The position numbers and the translations under genes were made by a program. Below, piece by piece: positions 42,901 through 57,800 of a DNA stretch of 63,000 nt. The stretch comes from Glandiceps talaboti. Taxonomy: Eukaryota; Hemichordata; Enteropneusta; Spengelidae. The stretch's first letter is position 1, and every line of letters begins with the position of its first letter. The stretch lies in the NCBI RefSeq assembly GCF_964340395.1, contig NC_135556.1:19515642-19578641 (forward strand), given 5' to 3'. The notes under the pieces were generated by a model. It ran no database searches. It had not been told where the DNA came from and saw nothing but the letters and a program-made list of their open reading frames with translations.

Positions 42901-45900
42901 AATAGAGCTTTCGCACGATACGGAAAGGTATCTGGAAGTTCACCATTATCTACAAATCTATAGAATGAGAAAATAGGCCCATGACTTCTGCAACTCAACA
43001 GCCTGTCATATACATTCTTGAATAAAGCAAAACTCTTACATGTAACTGCCTCTCAAACAGTCGTTTTTGGACAAACACATTAACTTAGGGATCAAGAAAA
43101 GAATAGAAATAATGTTCACTATCTTAGGGGGCACATACTGGTAAATATGCTCATCTTGCACACGTGTCTAAATAGATAGAACCTGTATGTTCTTAAACTT
43201 TCTCATTTCTTCCTTTCAAAAAACAATAAAAGAATTGTCATGAAAACTCTTGCGACTGTGTCATGTAAATAGAGTTCTCTGACTTCACTTTCACTGTTAA
43301 CGCACAGTACTGTTGTACACAAGCAATGACTTGTTACAAATCAGTTTCTGGAATACAGAAAACACTGACTTCAGGAGACATGGACAGTTCCACATGTATT
43401 GTCCATACATACCTGCTCTTCATGCCTGGTTTGACCTCAACCATCTTGTCTGTACTTGAAACTACACGTATCGTCACCTCTCCAGCACCAGCTTGTTTAT
43501 CTCTTAGGAATCTATTAACTCTATTTTCTATAAAAGTACCTAATTTGGTAGATTGTAATCCTGTAAAGACAACAACAGCAAGATCAGTTTCACCCAAGGT
43601 TTTGAACTTTTTAACCCCAAATCATTTCTTTTTGTTTTCCCCACTATATATACTTCCCTTTAAAGAAACTCAAACTAATGAGGATTGGTGATAGCCAAGT
43701 TTTGTTAAGTCAAAATGCTAAAAACTGAATTTTCTTGCAAGTCAACAAAGTAAGAGATAGGAAAATACCGACGATTGATGCGTCACAAGAATTGCCACAT
43801 TAGTGGCATGTCAAATTGGCTTGCAGGGCAAGTTCTACAGGATGTATCACTAGAGGGCCAAGTAGGATGTGAAATACTAGTTTAGAAGCACTTACTATGC
43901 ATCTTTCTTTCATAAAATAGTGACACCAAAATCCATGTACTGCAGAAAGCCACGTATTTCAGAAAAAAGTAATTTCACTTTCAATTTCAAAAGAAACACA
44001 AAACTTTCCAAAATATTTGCTTCTGAAATGCTTTCAATACTGAAAATACAACACTATCAACATATAGAGAAACCACACAATTTATGTATCATAGTGTTAC
44101 AAAAAAAGACAAAAATAATCCAACTTACTTTTTGCACAAAACTTATTTTCTTTCCTCTTCATCCCCCTTGCTTTGTGACAGTGGTCACATGTGAACCTAT
44201 CAACACAAAGGATACATATCATTATCACATACATAATCTAAATCCTCACTTGGATGATTCATGAACTGCACACACTGTTGAGCCGTCCACAAACCATACT
44301 CACACTATCATGAAGTAATACTAACATTGATTTCATGGGATTCTATATAAACATCTCCATTCTGGGTTTTCACATTATGAACAATATGCTGTGAGAGTCA
44401 AAAACGTTAAGTCTCATTTCCAGAATCTAAGGCACAACTGCTGCATTTTATATGCTATACGAGTAATTGAGTGTAGCCTTGAAATTAGATTTCACCAGAG
44501 TAGCTTTCTGTGTGACATACAAGATAAGAATTGATCATTCCAAACAATCAACGAAGATTTCTGGCCATATGAATCTTCTGTACTAATTTGTTTGGTTTTG
44601 TCCTGCTTGTCAGCCAAATGTGCAATATCACTACTTCTTTCCACTGACCGCTATCAGCTGTAGAATAACAAAATAAGGCTGGTTTCACAAGTTCTACTTA
44701 CCCTCCTGGCCATATTGTTTCATTGTGAAGCACGCAAATTTGATGTACTTTCCGACCACACTCCAAACAATCAACGAAACTGTAATTGATGGAAAAGAAA
44801 TATGGTTAAATTTCACAATTTTTCAAGAGCTACATAGTGCTTTGTTTGACATTTACAACAATGGCATCAATTTCATTGATTGCTCTTATGTCTTACATAG
44901 TTTCCAACATATTGAAAAAGGGTATAACCATTTATCATTACTTACAACTGTATGTAAGATATCATCCCTCACAAAAGTCTTGGTTACAGTTCATGTAAGA
45001 GTTATCAGACTTGCCATGAAAATAAAATTGAAAACTTGTCTATATATTTCCTCCCATCTACTCTGAATAAAAGAAAGGCTCTACGAAACGGGTTGATTTT
45101 ATTGCAACACTGAAAAGTTTTAACTATTTAATGTGTACATGAAATAGTATCTACACTTAATAACACACCTATCAATAATGTATGCAAGATTGTAATTAAT
45201 GGTAAATAAATTCCTAAAATCCATTTGTCTATTTCTTTTCAAAAAGTGCTCGGCCAGAATCATCACACAAGTTTTGACCAGAAGATGAGCCATTTTAACA
45301 TACATTTCCATTATCCATGCTCTAAAAGACTGTTAATATTAAATTAAACTTACGGTTCCACGTCAAATGCATTATTTGTCGCTTTCTTGAATTGCTCTTT
45401 CCGAATTGTCCTGTAAAAGGAGGAACATAACATGGTAAGGCTGATAGTGACAAGACAAAAGAATAAATTAACAGTATTAACTGCATTGATCATATGTTGT
45501 AAGTAATATATATATATATATATATCAAATCACCTATCAGCATAGTGCTTTCAATGGCTAGTGTTCAGAAACATAATAGTGACAGTAAAATAGTTACTTT
45601 GGAATGTTAAATTAGAAACGAGTGAATGCAATGTTTCAATTTGTCTCCTACAGACTTTTGACCACACAATAGTTCTTGGACCTATGTACAGTATATCTTC
45701 CATCAGATTAGAGTTTTTTCTAGCAAGTGGTGGCGGGGGGCTGATGTTGAACTTTCTATAACTATGGTTTCGATAGTACAGAATGTTCCTGATTTGACTA
45801 CGGCACTTGCGATAGAAATGACTGAAATACTAAGGCTATGCTTTGTACATAGTTTACATTCAAGTACACATTTGTTGCCACCATGGAACAAAGCATATTA

Positions 45901-48854
45901 CTGTAAACTACTGCAAAAGAGATAGATAGAAATTGACTGATAAAATCAAACACATCAAAGTGAAACCTGGTTTCATAGGGTATTCAACCAAGACATTTAC
46001 TGCAACCATTTTGTTCAACTACACAAATAAAGAGAAATATAAATATTTCTTTATTGTATGATGAAGTAGGCACTTAGACTTAGAGGCTAGTGGCTTTCAA
46101 ATCTGTCTATAAATTCCAACGAGGCCAATCCAATTTGTCGTGTACATATCTAGCTAGACATCATGCAGAGTAGTTACCAACAGTGCATGTCAGTAGTAAT
46201 CCATCACATATTGACAAACACTTGCAATTGACTACTTCATTCACACGATTACTTGTGTTAATGTTTACATCCTAAGTGAGGACTCCTGACCTTCCATATT
46301 GAATATAAGTCAAGTGTGGACGCAATGATGTCATCGGTTTATATTAAAGCTTCAGCTGCATGAAATGGATGTTATATACGACTCATGGTAATTTAAAATT
46401 CAGCACAGAAAGCTGTGCTAAAAACCGGATCATCCTAAACATTGGAAATGATTGACAGATTCAAAAGCCGACAATTAGTCTTTAGTCTAATAGTAGGCAC
46501 ACCTCAATAACTGTTATTTCAAGTGACAAGAAAGACACAGTAGTAATGAGTTTATATCAGCAGTCCTTGTCTTACTTAGCGTCAAAACATTGTTTGGGGG
46601 CACATGAAGAAATGAATATCAGAAAGTATAGATATTTATAAGAAAACCATTGCTGAAAGATGTATTCAATATAAGCTAGTATCAAGTTGTTCACCATTTC
46701 TATTCACGATGACAGCAATGTGTTATTATAATCTTAATGATTCCGACAACAATTTTATTTATTTTCATATCAAAGTGTGGAAACTTTTATATTGATATTC
46801 AGTTACCACATTCAACATTATACATAATATATTTGGAAATTTAAAAGATATTTTGATTAACTGAAAAGTTACTTGTCTGTTTTTTTCAATTTCTTTATCT
46901 ATGGCATGTAAATATGTCACTAGGTCCACATATAAAGTCCTCAATTCAGTTAGCCTTAGTGGCCAGCATAACTTCAAAGTTTAGCCCCTAGAATACCACT
47001 TTTGTGTATACACATACATGTACTATCCTGTCAGTGAGGACCATGGGGCATCTCTAGGTCTTTATTGAACCCACATCTTGTATCTGTTGCCTTTTCCCCT
47101 ACTCAGCATCACAAGTCTTCATACAAGAAACCCTCCCCCTTTTTATTTCTCTTTGACAAATAGCCAAAATGTCAAATACAGTATACTAACAGCAAGGTTA
47201 TATCTGATAACGTAGGAGTAGACACTTGAATCAAGTGTGTTTATCTATTGCTCTTGAGCTACTGTACAAAGGTGGTTTTGGACACCAAATGCGGCTGTCA
47301 TTCCATAAAAAGTGACAGAAGCACAACAAATAATTGCATATGTGTATGTCTCTTATTCTGTGTAATCTTTGTATAGGATCTAAAAGATAAGAGACTTTTT
47401 ACAACAAACATGGCCACCATTCAATCAAGTTTGATTTTATGAAACAGTGACACACATCTGGCTGCTATAGTTTGTCACCTGTGTCAAGTTTGAATGAATT
47501 TAGCCTTTACATGTCAGAAACATGGCTGTGCTTGGCAAGATGCACAGAGCCCATTGTAATAGCCCCCCTCCTGATTGGACCCAGAAAAAGGGGTTTGTCT
47601 AAAAAACCAGTGTTCATCAAGAGTCACAAAATTGTAGTTAAAACTTCATAATTCTTTCAAATCATTATGGACTGTAGATTCCCTGAGTATGGGGGGGGGG
47701 GGGGAATTAAAGAGCCTAGAGTGTTACACAAATACATGGCATTCTAAGGGCAAAACAACCTAGAATTTCGCTCAACTAACTTAACATTAAGGTCATGAAT
47801 ATGACATCCAAATACTTACGTTGTTGGTTGGGAGGGGTCATCTCCCAGGGTAACAGTATCACCATTTATTTCATTAAAGCATTTCTCACAATAATGGTAT
47901 CTGTCAGAGAGAAGGCCGAGACTCCGTGAACTGGATGTCAAAGGCCACCACAGGGACACCATACATATACAAACAACACAAAAAGAGAAAGCAAGGGCAA
48001 GCAATTAGCCAAGATTTGCCTGAACATGGATAAAAATATTTCATTCGGTTTGATCTGCAGGAAAATGACTGAGGCAGGATGGACTGGCATTACTTTTTCC
48101 CCCCACATTCAACATTATTATGGTCGCAATAGCATTTACTGAGTAACCAGTCACCAACACTGACGCTCAAGCATACAATGGATTCTCCGTAGCGCATGGA
48201 TATAAAAGTACATGCAGACATGGGTAAAAAAGAGGGTGTGGACAATGATGCCAAGTCACTTTCCTGCAGGTATATAACCATAGTTTTCATAACAACATGG
48301 AACGCTAAGAGAGACCAACGTGTTTAGATATATATGTCATGGTACCACCACCTGAGGGTCAAAAAAGGTTCAAATAATCATGTAACTGTGTCATGGTGTA
48401 AAATTCTGTGACTTTCAATCATTTATTTTAACCAAAATTATGTTAACAAAAACTTGAAGGAAAAATAATATAGTTACAGAAAAGGATCAAGAGAAATGTA
48501 TGATATTTATGGTATAACTTTGATCATATATTTACATTACCCTGTTGTGCGTGAGTGTCTGTGAACAACACAATGGCCTCTATCTTAGCAGTTCCGTGTC
48601 AATATTGTTGTTGTTTTTTCATTCACTGTTAGCAGAATTTGGATGCTTGCACCTTGCATGTGGTACAATTCAACCACAACATGCAATGTGCACATTTACT
48701 GCTTTGTTAATGTAACTACATCTAACACCAAACCACCACACCAGTGGGGAAAATCTATCTACACAACAAACCTATCAATATGTCACACAACAGTTGCATT
48801 CATCACAGTGACTGTATTCATCCTATTCTGACACTCTTCCACACCATTGCATGT

Positions 48855-48895
<41 letters not shown>

Positions 48896-51800
48896 CACGC
48901 ACACGCACGCACACGCACACACACACACACACAAACACACACACTGTCTTCTGTTTGTCATGACAAGCATGCACAACACTGTGATCTGCCTATTCATGAT
49001 TACTTTTTTCAATTCATGCTTATAAAGTTACTGTCTGCATCATCGAAAAAAATCACACTGTATTATTTTCTATACACAATAAAACATGCATTCGTGGTCA
49101 TATTTACTTCAGAAATTGTTGTTTACACGGCAAGCACACCAAACCCAGTGTAGAAACCCACACATTTGATACCACATTTACACTGACCTGTTTTGGTAGC
49201 TCCAATAGCTAGCATCTCTAGGTATGGTGCACAGCTGCTTCCCATAGCAGCACAACACTTGAGGGTGGAATACATGCTGAGGACAAAAATGTACCAAAAG
49301 TGGTGATATTTTAACATGCACATAAAGGGCAAATGTAAAGTTTTGGGGAGAAGCTATCAGATAGGTGAATTGACAACATACATATCAAAGATATCAGTTT
49401 GGTAGAAACGGTAGTTTTTGCTGGAAAACAGGTCACGATCAGTGTTAACACAATAATTTCATTCATTCATTCATTCATTCATTCATTCCAACACTGCTTA
49501 TAGACTCTCCCATCAACCAGCACCACTTAAATGGCAAGGAGAACCTTTCAGCAGTTTGTATCTTTTCTATTTTACCTAATCTGCATATCCAACATACAAT
49601 GAATGATTGAATACCTATGTAAAATTAAAGGATGGGTCTTGAGATAAATTGTACTGCACAATACCATGCGTCTCTTGAATCAACCAACTCTACAAGTTAT
49701 TATTTTTTTGCTGTAACGTACCTTCCTACCACAGCAGTAGCCAAGAGATTGCATGACTGGATCTATTTCAACTTCAAACACCTCAGCTAATTTAGCACAA
49801 TATTTATACACTCTTGAAGTTTTCCTATTGTAGTGCCATGCATTTTCAAACATCAACCACACATCGTCTACATATTGCCATGGATCTTGATATTGCCCCG
49901 TATCTAATTTCCGCTTTATTGTTGACAGATCCATCGGATTCTTGATGATGTCAAAATAGTCCTGCAAAACAGACAAAACAACATTCATGTTATAAGAACA
50001 GAACAGAACTATTACAGGGAAAACATTTCCACCATATAGAGAACCAAACTGGTTTGTTCAGGAAATCAAATAATTTAATATTTCGGCGTCACGCATGTAT
50101 AAATAATGTGACTTCACTCAGGTTGAAAGCCAGGATTATCCTAGCATTTTGTCACAGTACAAGTTTAAATTTATTTGTAACTATTCATACAAATTCACCT
50201 AGTACATATCCAAATATTAAGTTTTTCCCCTACAATTATTAATATGCATTCTATGTTTTGATGGACTTTATGGTTCCTAACACCATCACATCAAAAATTG
50301 CTGTCAAAGCATAATGACAACTATGCAAACAAAATATATCAACACAGCAAACAAAATCTTACTGGAATTTGCAGCAACTTTGGATCCACAGGCTGACGGA
50401 AAGGCAGGGACTCTGGATCTTGTTTGTACAACTTTTCAAGAGTTGGCATAAGTGCCTGTCGCAGCTCATCAGGTCTGAATACTGTAAGAAATCAAAACAG
50501 AAAGTTTTGAATTATTGGAGAATATCGTGTTCATGGTTCCAACAATCAATAAGACAGTACAATATAGTTACTTTGGAATGATAAAATGGAAACAAAGGTC
50601 CGTAGTAGACGGATAGAAACGTTGCATCCGTTTCCAATTTATCACTCAAAGTAACTATATTGTACTTTCCTTGTGAATTATTCTATTGGTCTTTTCAAAA
50701 CATCAAGCTTTATATCACAACCTTTAGTAAACTGAACAATTCAAATGTCGTAATACAATTACATACCTTTCTTTTGTTTTGGTACTCTTGGTGGTGGCAT
50801 TTCACCAGTGAGGGGTTTTGCGGGTGACGCTGTTGTTGTACTCGTTGTATTACTGTCAGTGGTTGAAGCAGTTGTGGTGGTAGTTGTGATGGTGGTGGTT
50901 GTTGAACCTGAACTATCAGACTGGCAGCTCATTTCACTGGGTTCCTGTTTCACCCCAGGCTCTGATTTGATTTCCATTTTCATATCCTGTGAATGATCAG
51001 AGTCTGTGCTTTTAACTGAATTTGATTGCTGTAGTTGACCTGGTGGCAGTTGTTTTCCTCCTGGAGTTAACGCTGATTGAAGCTGTGCTGGCTGTGGCTT
51101 CTGGTCTACAACTGGCTTCACACCTAACTTCTTTTCAGGTTTCGAAGACTGTACCTGCATTGGTTTTTGTGATACTGTCTTCTGTTGTTTCTGTGCTGGC
51201 TTTTGTATGGGTAGTTGTGAACGCTGCTGTGGTTGTTGTTGGGCTGGTGGGGGTTGTTGTTGTTGAGGCTGTGGGGTCACTGGCTTTTGGGACTGCTGGG
51301 GTTGTACCTGCAAAGGTTTTTGATGGACTGCCTGTGCAACTGGTTGTATTTGTTGCTGTTGTTGTTGTTGTTGTTGCTGCTGCTGCTGCTGCTGCTTCAG
51401 TATCTGCAAAAAACAAGTTACATTCTCATAATTCTGTACGATAACAAAATGTTAGTATTGGAGCCTTACCATGACCTGACCCTTTACCACATCACCAATG
51501 CATGCATAAACTAAGTAAATTAGCACTGTGATTCCTAACCTGTTGGTTTCTGTCCTGTACTGGTGACTGTTCCATGGGTTTCTGAGATGGTGTTGGTGTT
51601 GGTGTTGGTGGTGGTGGTAGTGGAGGTGGAGGTTGTGAAGCTGGAGGAGTTGGCTGAGGGGTAGCAGGAGTTGATGGAGCTGATGAAATTATCTGGTGAC
51701 AGAATCAGTTATGTTACAATAATTACAAGTTCACACTACAAGAGAAGATAGATTAACAAACAGCACCCTCCTTTCGTGAAAAAAAAACCTCTGAGGAATG

Positions 51801-54800
51801 AATTATCATTTGATATCAATATAAGAATTTGACAACTTTAGACAAACTGAACACTCGATAGACCAACCATTATATTTAGTTGTAGGCAAAAGAAATGCAC
51901 CGTAAGATCAAAATTTCACCATCATTTACAGCCGATTCGACAAAATAAAGAATGACAACGGGTTTACATAGATGTTGATAGATTAGTAGTATTGGTTTCA
52001 AAGTTAGTCTCAAAGTTTACTTCACTTGTGGAAGTGTAATGTAAATAACTTGCAGATTTTACAATCTTATCACAGTTGGATACTGATAACCAGTCAGTTG
52101 GTTTGCCAGAATGAATAGACAACTTTGTGCATGGAGTTTTCTGCTTTACCTTGACAAAGTATTGCTTTCTTTTCAGAGATATATGCTCATCAATTTCGTG
52201 TTTTGAATGAGTCTATGTAAATACCTGCAAATTATAACTATGAAAAACTGCACGTTTAAAGTAGAATTACTTACGTTGTAGAAGCTATATCATTTTTAAA
52301 AAACACGGGACTAGTATTTCCAGACAAGGCAACTACTAAGTGTGTGCACCCTGGTGTTTACTGCTGATATTATCGCTAAGTTTTAGTGTAACTTGGACAA
52401 AGTCTGTCACTGTTGTAGCAAATGTTGAGACAAAGTTGGAAACCAATAATACTACGAATATATCAACATCTATGTAAATATTATCATTCTTCATTTTTGT
52501 CAAATCGGCTGTAATCCTGACTATACCCGTCTGAGTCAAAAAGATAAATTGCATACTTGTTTCTACGGCTCAAATTTGTAAAAAGCATGTTCGATGCATA
52601 ACTTGTTTTCAATAAAATGTAGATAAAAGGACAACAATTTCATTCCTGTAATTTCATTTGACATGGTCGTCATCTTTCCTGCACAAAGTTACTGCCTACT
52701 CTTGGGGTCTTGCCTTATAAAAAGGTACATCCCATGTCAAGATGTAGGACACAAAATAAGCCTGGATACAAACACCTGTAGCATTGTTGACAATCAACAA
52801 ACACAAAAAGACAAACAAGATTGCTGTCTTGACACATAGACAGGAGGGAGGGTTGGAAAATACACAGAAAAACAGAAAACAATCCACATGGGATTCAAGA
52901 TAATCTTTCAGTGGCTGCAAAGGCACAGAACAGCCAATACGACAGACAAAATAGTCATTAGAATAATAGATATTCAGTTACAAAATGTATTACATTTTAC
53001 TATGATGTTCTTCATAACAATCAAGTTAAATAGAGGCATGTGTATATATTACAATAAGTAGGATGAATATGTCTTAATCAGATTGCAAGCCAGTTAATAC
53101 TTTTACTCATAACTTGGTGATTGGCATTCTTTCACAACAGACTGTATCAGATGAGAAAGTACAGCAAAGCCAAGAGATATTAAAGAACAATGTGTTGGCC
53201 AGGTGACTTGTGTGAAGAAGCTATACATGAAAACCACCACCTACAATAAAGATTTGAGTCTTGTGATTAATCGAACTATTGTGACAATTTGCTGAGTTAC
53301 ATTTCACATGGATAACCAAGCAATGTCGCTGATACAAATATCATGACACAACAATGCAACACAACACACTACAATACAACACAACACAACACAACACAGC
53401 ACAGCACAGCACAACTACATTTCTTTGATGCGACAGATTCAATAAGAAAACATAACCACCAAAACACAATAAAGCCTCTTGGTCTATATATCTTGATGTC
53501 TTTTCTATTTCAAGATAGTATATCCATGGTTCTATCGACTCCAGTCAGCTGTGGCAGATGTCGCTTAAGAATGACCATCTTTCTGAGGTTACCAGACATT
53601 AACTTAACAACGCCACACTTTTTCATGTGACACACCCAGACACACATGATTTCTATGTGGTGTTTGCTTGTGTATTTCAAAGAAAGAAAATACTCACTGA
53701 TGGTATAGCTTGGGTGGTTGCTGGAATATTCGTTGTCTGTGACGGCTGTGGAGTTGGTGGAGATCCAAAGCCAACACGCGCTAGTAATGTTTTAGTATCC
53801 ATGGGTCCATCTAGGAAGGAGAGACCTAAACAATCAGTATCTCATAAAAGGAATGTCTAGCTAGCAGTTATTACACCTTCTAATGGTGAGTTACTGCTCA
53901 GCTTTTCTTATGAAGAAATATCACCAAGCATGTAATTTATGGCATAATATGAAATTTTGTCAATGTATTCTCCATATTGCTCTGACAAAAGATGTTAGAC
54001 AGCTGCGGATACCTTTGCTGGTACATCTTCATTGTGATTCACAAGATTTCAACTGAAATGTGTTCATTGTGTTGTGAATCTCAGCAAGTCAGCCTGCTCG
54101 TGGTTTCTAAAGCAACCTTATATTGACATCTACAGTCAAGGGATTTCCTCTCAGAATGAGGCCAGGGGTAGAAATTACCTTTACTCATAAACCAATATGG
54201 TGGAACAAAGTAAAGGTTTGAAGAGCTGAATTAGGTAGATTTTCAAAATTTCAAACATCTGTAACATGGGAGAAAAAAACTGAACAATTTTTTTTTGAAT
54301 TGCTTTTCATAATTCATTTTAAAATACCCCAGATTTCAAGGTAGCAATTTCTGAATGGTTGTTGTTGTTACAACCTTGTTAGATACTCACTGGGGTTTAC
54401 TGGACCTTTAGACACCTGCATCCGCTTCTGTCTCTTCTCTTCTAATTCTTTTTGGATTTTGTATATCTTCTCTGCCAGCAGATGATAATACTCCTCCTGA
54501 AGAAAGAAGAACACAGAAATAAATGACAATGTCCCAATCTGAATGGTTAGATAGATGTGTCAGTCTCTCAACTTCAAATTATCAAATAAAAATACCGCCA
54601 ATGGCGTTGTAGCACAACTGTAGTTTTTAAAAATGTTTATCCATATGCTAGTCTATGCTAACAATAGGTGTTTATTTGCTGAATAACTATCCAGATGCCT
54701 ATCCAACCATGTTGCTATCTTTACGATAAATGCTATCATTTGGCTGTTGCTATGGGCGTGGTCATGTTGTTAGATATATTCGCATACATTTGTGTATGTT

Positions 54801-57800
54801 TTTGTTCACTTGTGTATGAATTCCTGATATTGTCTTTGCAATATACGTGATCATTTGGCTGTTGCTATGGGCGTGGTCTTGTTGCTAGGAAAATTTAAAT
54901 ACATTTTTTGAATGTTTATTCAATTGTCTATTAAACCCTGTTGTTATCTTTGTGAAATACACCACCGTTTGGCTGTTGCTATGGGCGTGGTCATGGTTAC
55001 TAGGGTATTTGCATACATTTTTTGAATGTTTATTCATCTGTCTTTCTATTCCTGTTGTTATCTTTGCAATATACGTGATTATTTGGCTGTTGTTATGGGC
55101 GTGGTCTTGTTGCTATGCAAATTTACATACATTTTTTGGATGTTTATTCAATTATCTATTAAACCCTATTGTTATCTTTGTGAAATACACCACCGTTTGG
55201 CTGTTGCTATGGGCGTGGTCATGGTTGCTAGGGTATTTGCATACATTTTTTGAATGTTTACTCACTTGCTTACCAGATGATGTTGTTATTTGACCAAAAT
55301 ATACTGTCATTTGGTTGTTGCTAAAGGGTGTGGTCATGGTTGCTAGGGCCAATTTTGTCAAAATGTTTTTAAGAAAATCTGCAGAATAACAGTTTCAGAA
55401 ACATCTTGCCAAGTTTCAGACTAATTGACCAAGTACTTTTTGAGATATAAGTTTTTGACCAAAAATGAACATTTTTACACCTAATTTGCATATCACTCAT
55501 GGAATCATGGTATGCTTAATATTTCTTCGTCCATACATCCCTAGATACATTCCCATTAAATTTCAGCCCAATCTGCTCAGTAGTTTTAGAATTATAGATT
55601 TTTAACCAAAAAGACACATTTTTAGCCCTAATTTGCATATCACTCATGGAATCATGGTATGCTTAATATTTCTTCGTCCATACATCCCTAGATACATTCC
55701 CATTAAATTTCAGCCCAATCTGCTCAGTAGTTTTAGAATTATAGATTTTTAACCAAAAAGACACATTTTTAGCCCTAATTTGCATATCACTGATGGAATC
55801 ATCCCGTCATGAACAAATCTTACTTTACACCACCTTAAGAATGTTCCCACCAAATTTCGCACCAATCTGCCCAGTAGTTTCTGAGTTTAAGTTTTTTGAC
55901 CAAAAATCACATTTTTTGACCCAAATCACACACCTGTGATGCGATCATTTTGATTTGAACAATTTCCCAACTAGACACCCAAAGTAATGGACCCACCAAA
56001 TATCGTGGCAATCGGTTCAGCGGTTTTTGACTTTAAGTTGTTTACACACACACACACACACACACATCCACACACACAGACAGACAGACGCCGGGCGATC
56101 CCTATAGCACTACTGAACAAGTTCAGTTGTGCTAAAAAATCTCATCAACTTACCCTGCTACTTGCGGATTCATACATATCCCCCTCTACTTTCCGTGCAT
56201 ACGCAACAAGGTTTCCCATCCTTTTGTCCTTTATAGCTGCTGGATCAGGAGAAGGAAATATGGCTTGCACACTGGAAAACAAACGGCACAAAGTTGATAT
56301 TTTACACAAATCTGGAAAAAAGATACTAGAACAATTTCTCAAAAAGGATTTCGAACCAAATAAAAGTGAAATTCTGTTTTCAAAAAATGTATCAACACAA
56401 ACTTATACTTTGCTAGCTTTGCTGCAGCGATCACAGGAATATTACCAAGAAAGTGATAAAGGCAAGGAAAGTAGATGAACTTACAGTTTATGCACAAGGT
56501 GATTTCTGAGATCAGGTGTAACATGTTGATGCCATGCCTTGGATCCTGATGGTTGGTTGAGTTCTCCAGCTGGTACTGCTGTAGCCGGCGACGACACTGC
56601 AGTATTGCCACCTAGTATATTAGGAACATTGTTAGAAGCATACAGATGATCAGGTTGGGTACCAGATCCCAGCCCTAATCCAAAACTACCACAATTGCCT
56701 GGAAAGAAATCCAAACAGTTATATTTTCACAAGCAGACATGCTATAGAAAATTTGCTTTCATCTGGTTTTTTTCTTTGTTCTCCATGTGGGTCATTCCAC
56801 AGAAAATAGTGCGAGTTAAAACCATATGAGACAATGAGGATTAATACTCTCAATTAAAAAAATAATACAGAACAGTTGATTCCATCCTAAAATTATTCCC
56901 TTGTTAACAACATCAACAAGTGTGTAATAATAGAAGAATATTATCATGGTACACACTGCGCTAAAATAAACATACCAATTGGAGATATCAAACTCCTTTG
57001 TTGATTTTGGGTGTTGTTTCCTGTGTACTGTAGACCAAGTGCAGCATATGCCCTTTCCATGGAAGTTTGATCTATTGGTGCTTGAGTTTGCCCAGGTGAT
57101 GTTAGTCCTGAGGGTGTTTGTAACAATGCTGTGGAAAGACACATGGGAAGACATTTTCTGTAAGAATACTAAGATAGATTTTTCATTGAAAACTTGCAGA
57201 GATTTATTTTGACTACACATTCTGTACTGTGTTACCATACTGTTATTATTCTACTATTATTATTATTAGATGTCCAGGGTTAGCGCAAACACGATGTTTG
57301 GGATCCTGACCACAATACACTTCTGTTGGATGAACTTTTGATGTCAATCTGTGGGACCAGTTACTAGCTGTGTTCACTGAGGGTGACAATGTGAGTCTAT
57401 TAAGTCTTCGTTGGTTCTAATCACATGATAACACTATTGATGTCATCAATCCCAATGAAAATTATTACATAGGCTTTCTGGTGCGAGGCAAGAGAAGGGC
57501 ATGACACACAACTTGACTGCTAGCACAAACCAGTTTGTGCCTAACTTTCTCCGACAAAAAGGTAGCAGTATATTCAAATTGCTTCCAAGTAATTTATTTA
57601 AAATTTACTTTTCCTGTGTAAAAAAGATATTTGTCAGAATGTTTGTGGGTCAGCATCATGGCTGAGTAACATTACCTGCTGCAGTGGCTTGATGCTGTCT
57701 TCGATCAGATGCATTTTTAAGAGGCAAGCATACAGGACAGTCATTCCGCGTACAGTTTTTCCAATGTGAAATGATTTGTCTGGAAGATGCACAGTGTGCC

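Noticed and set aside
50808-51514. Valine/leucine-rich frames opposite the CBP Gln-rich exon
   Set aside because: Antisense of CAG/CAA repeats; not independent genes.
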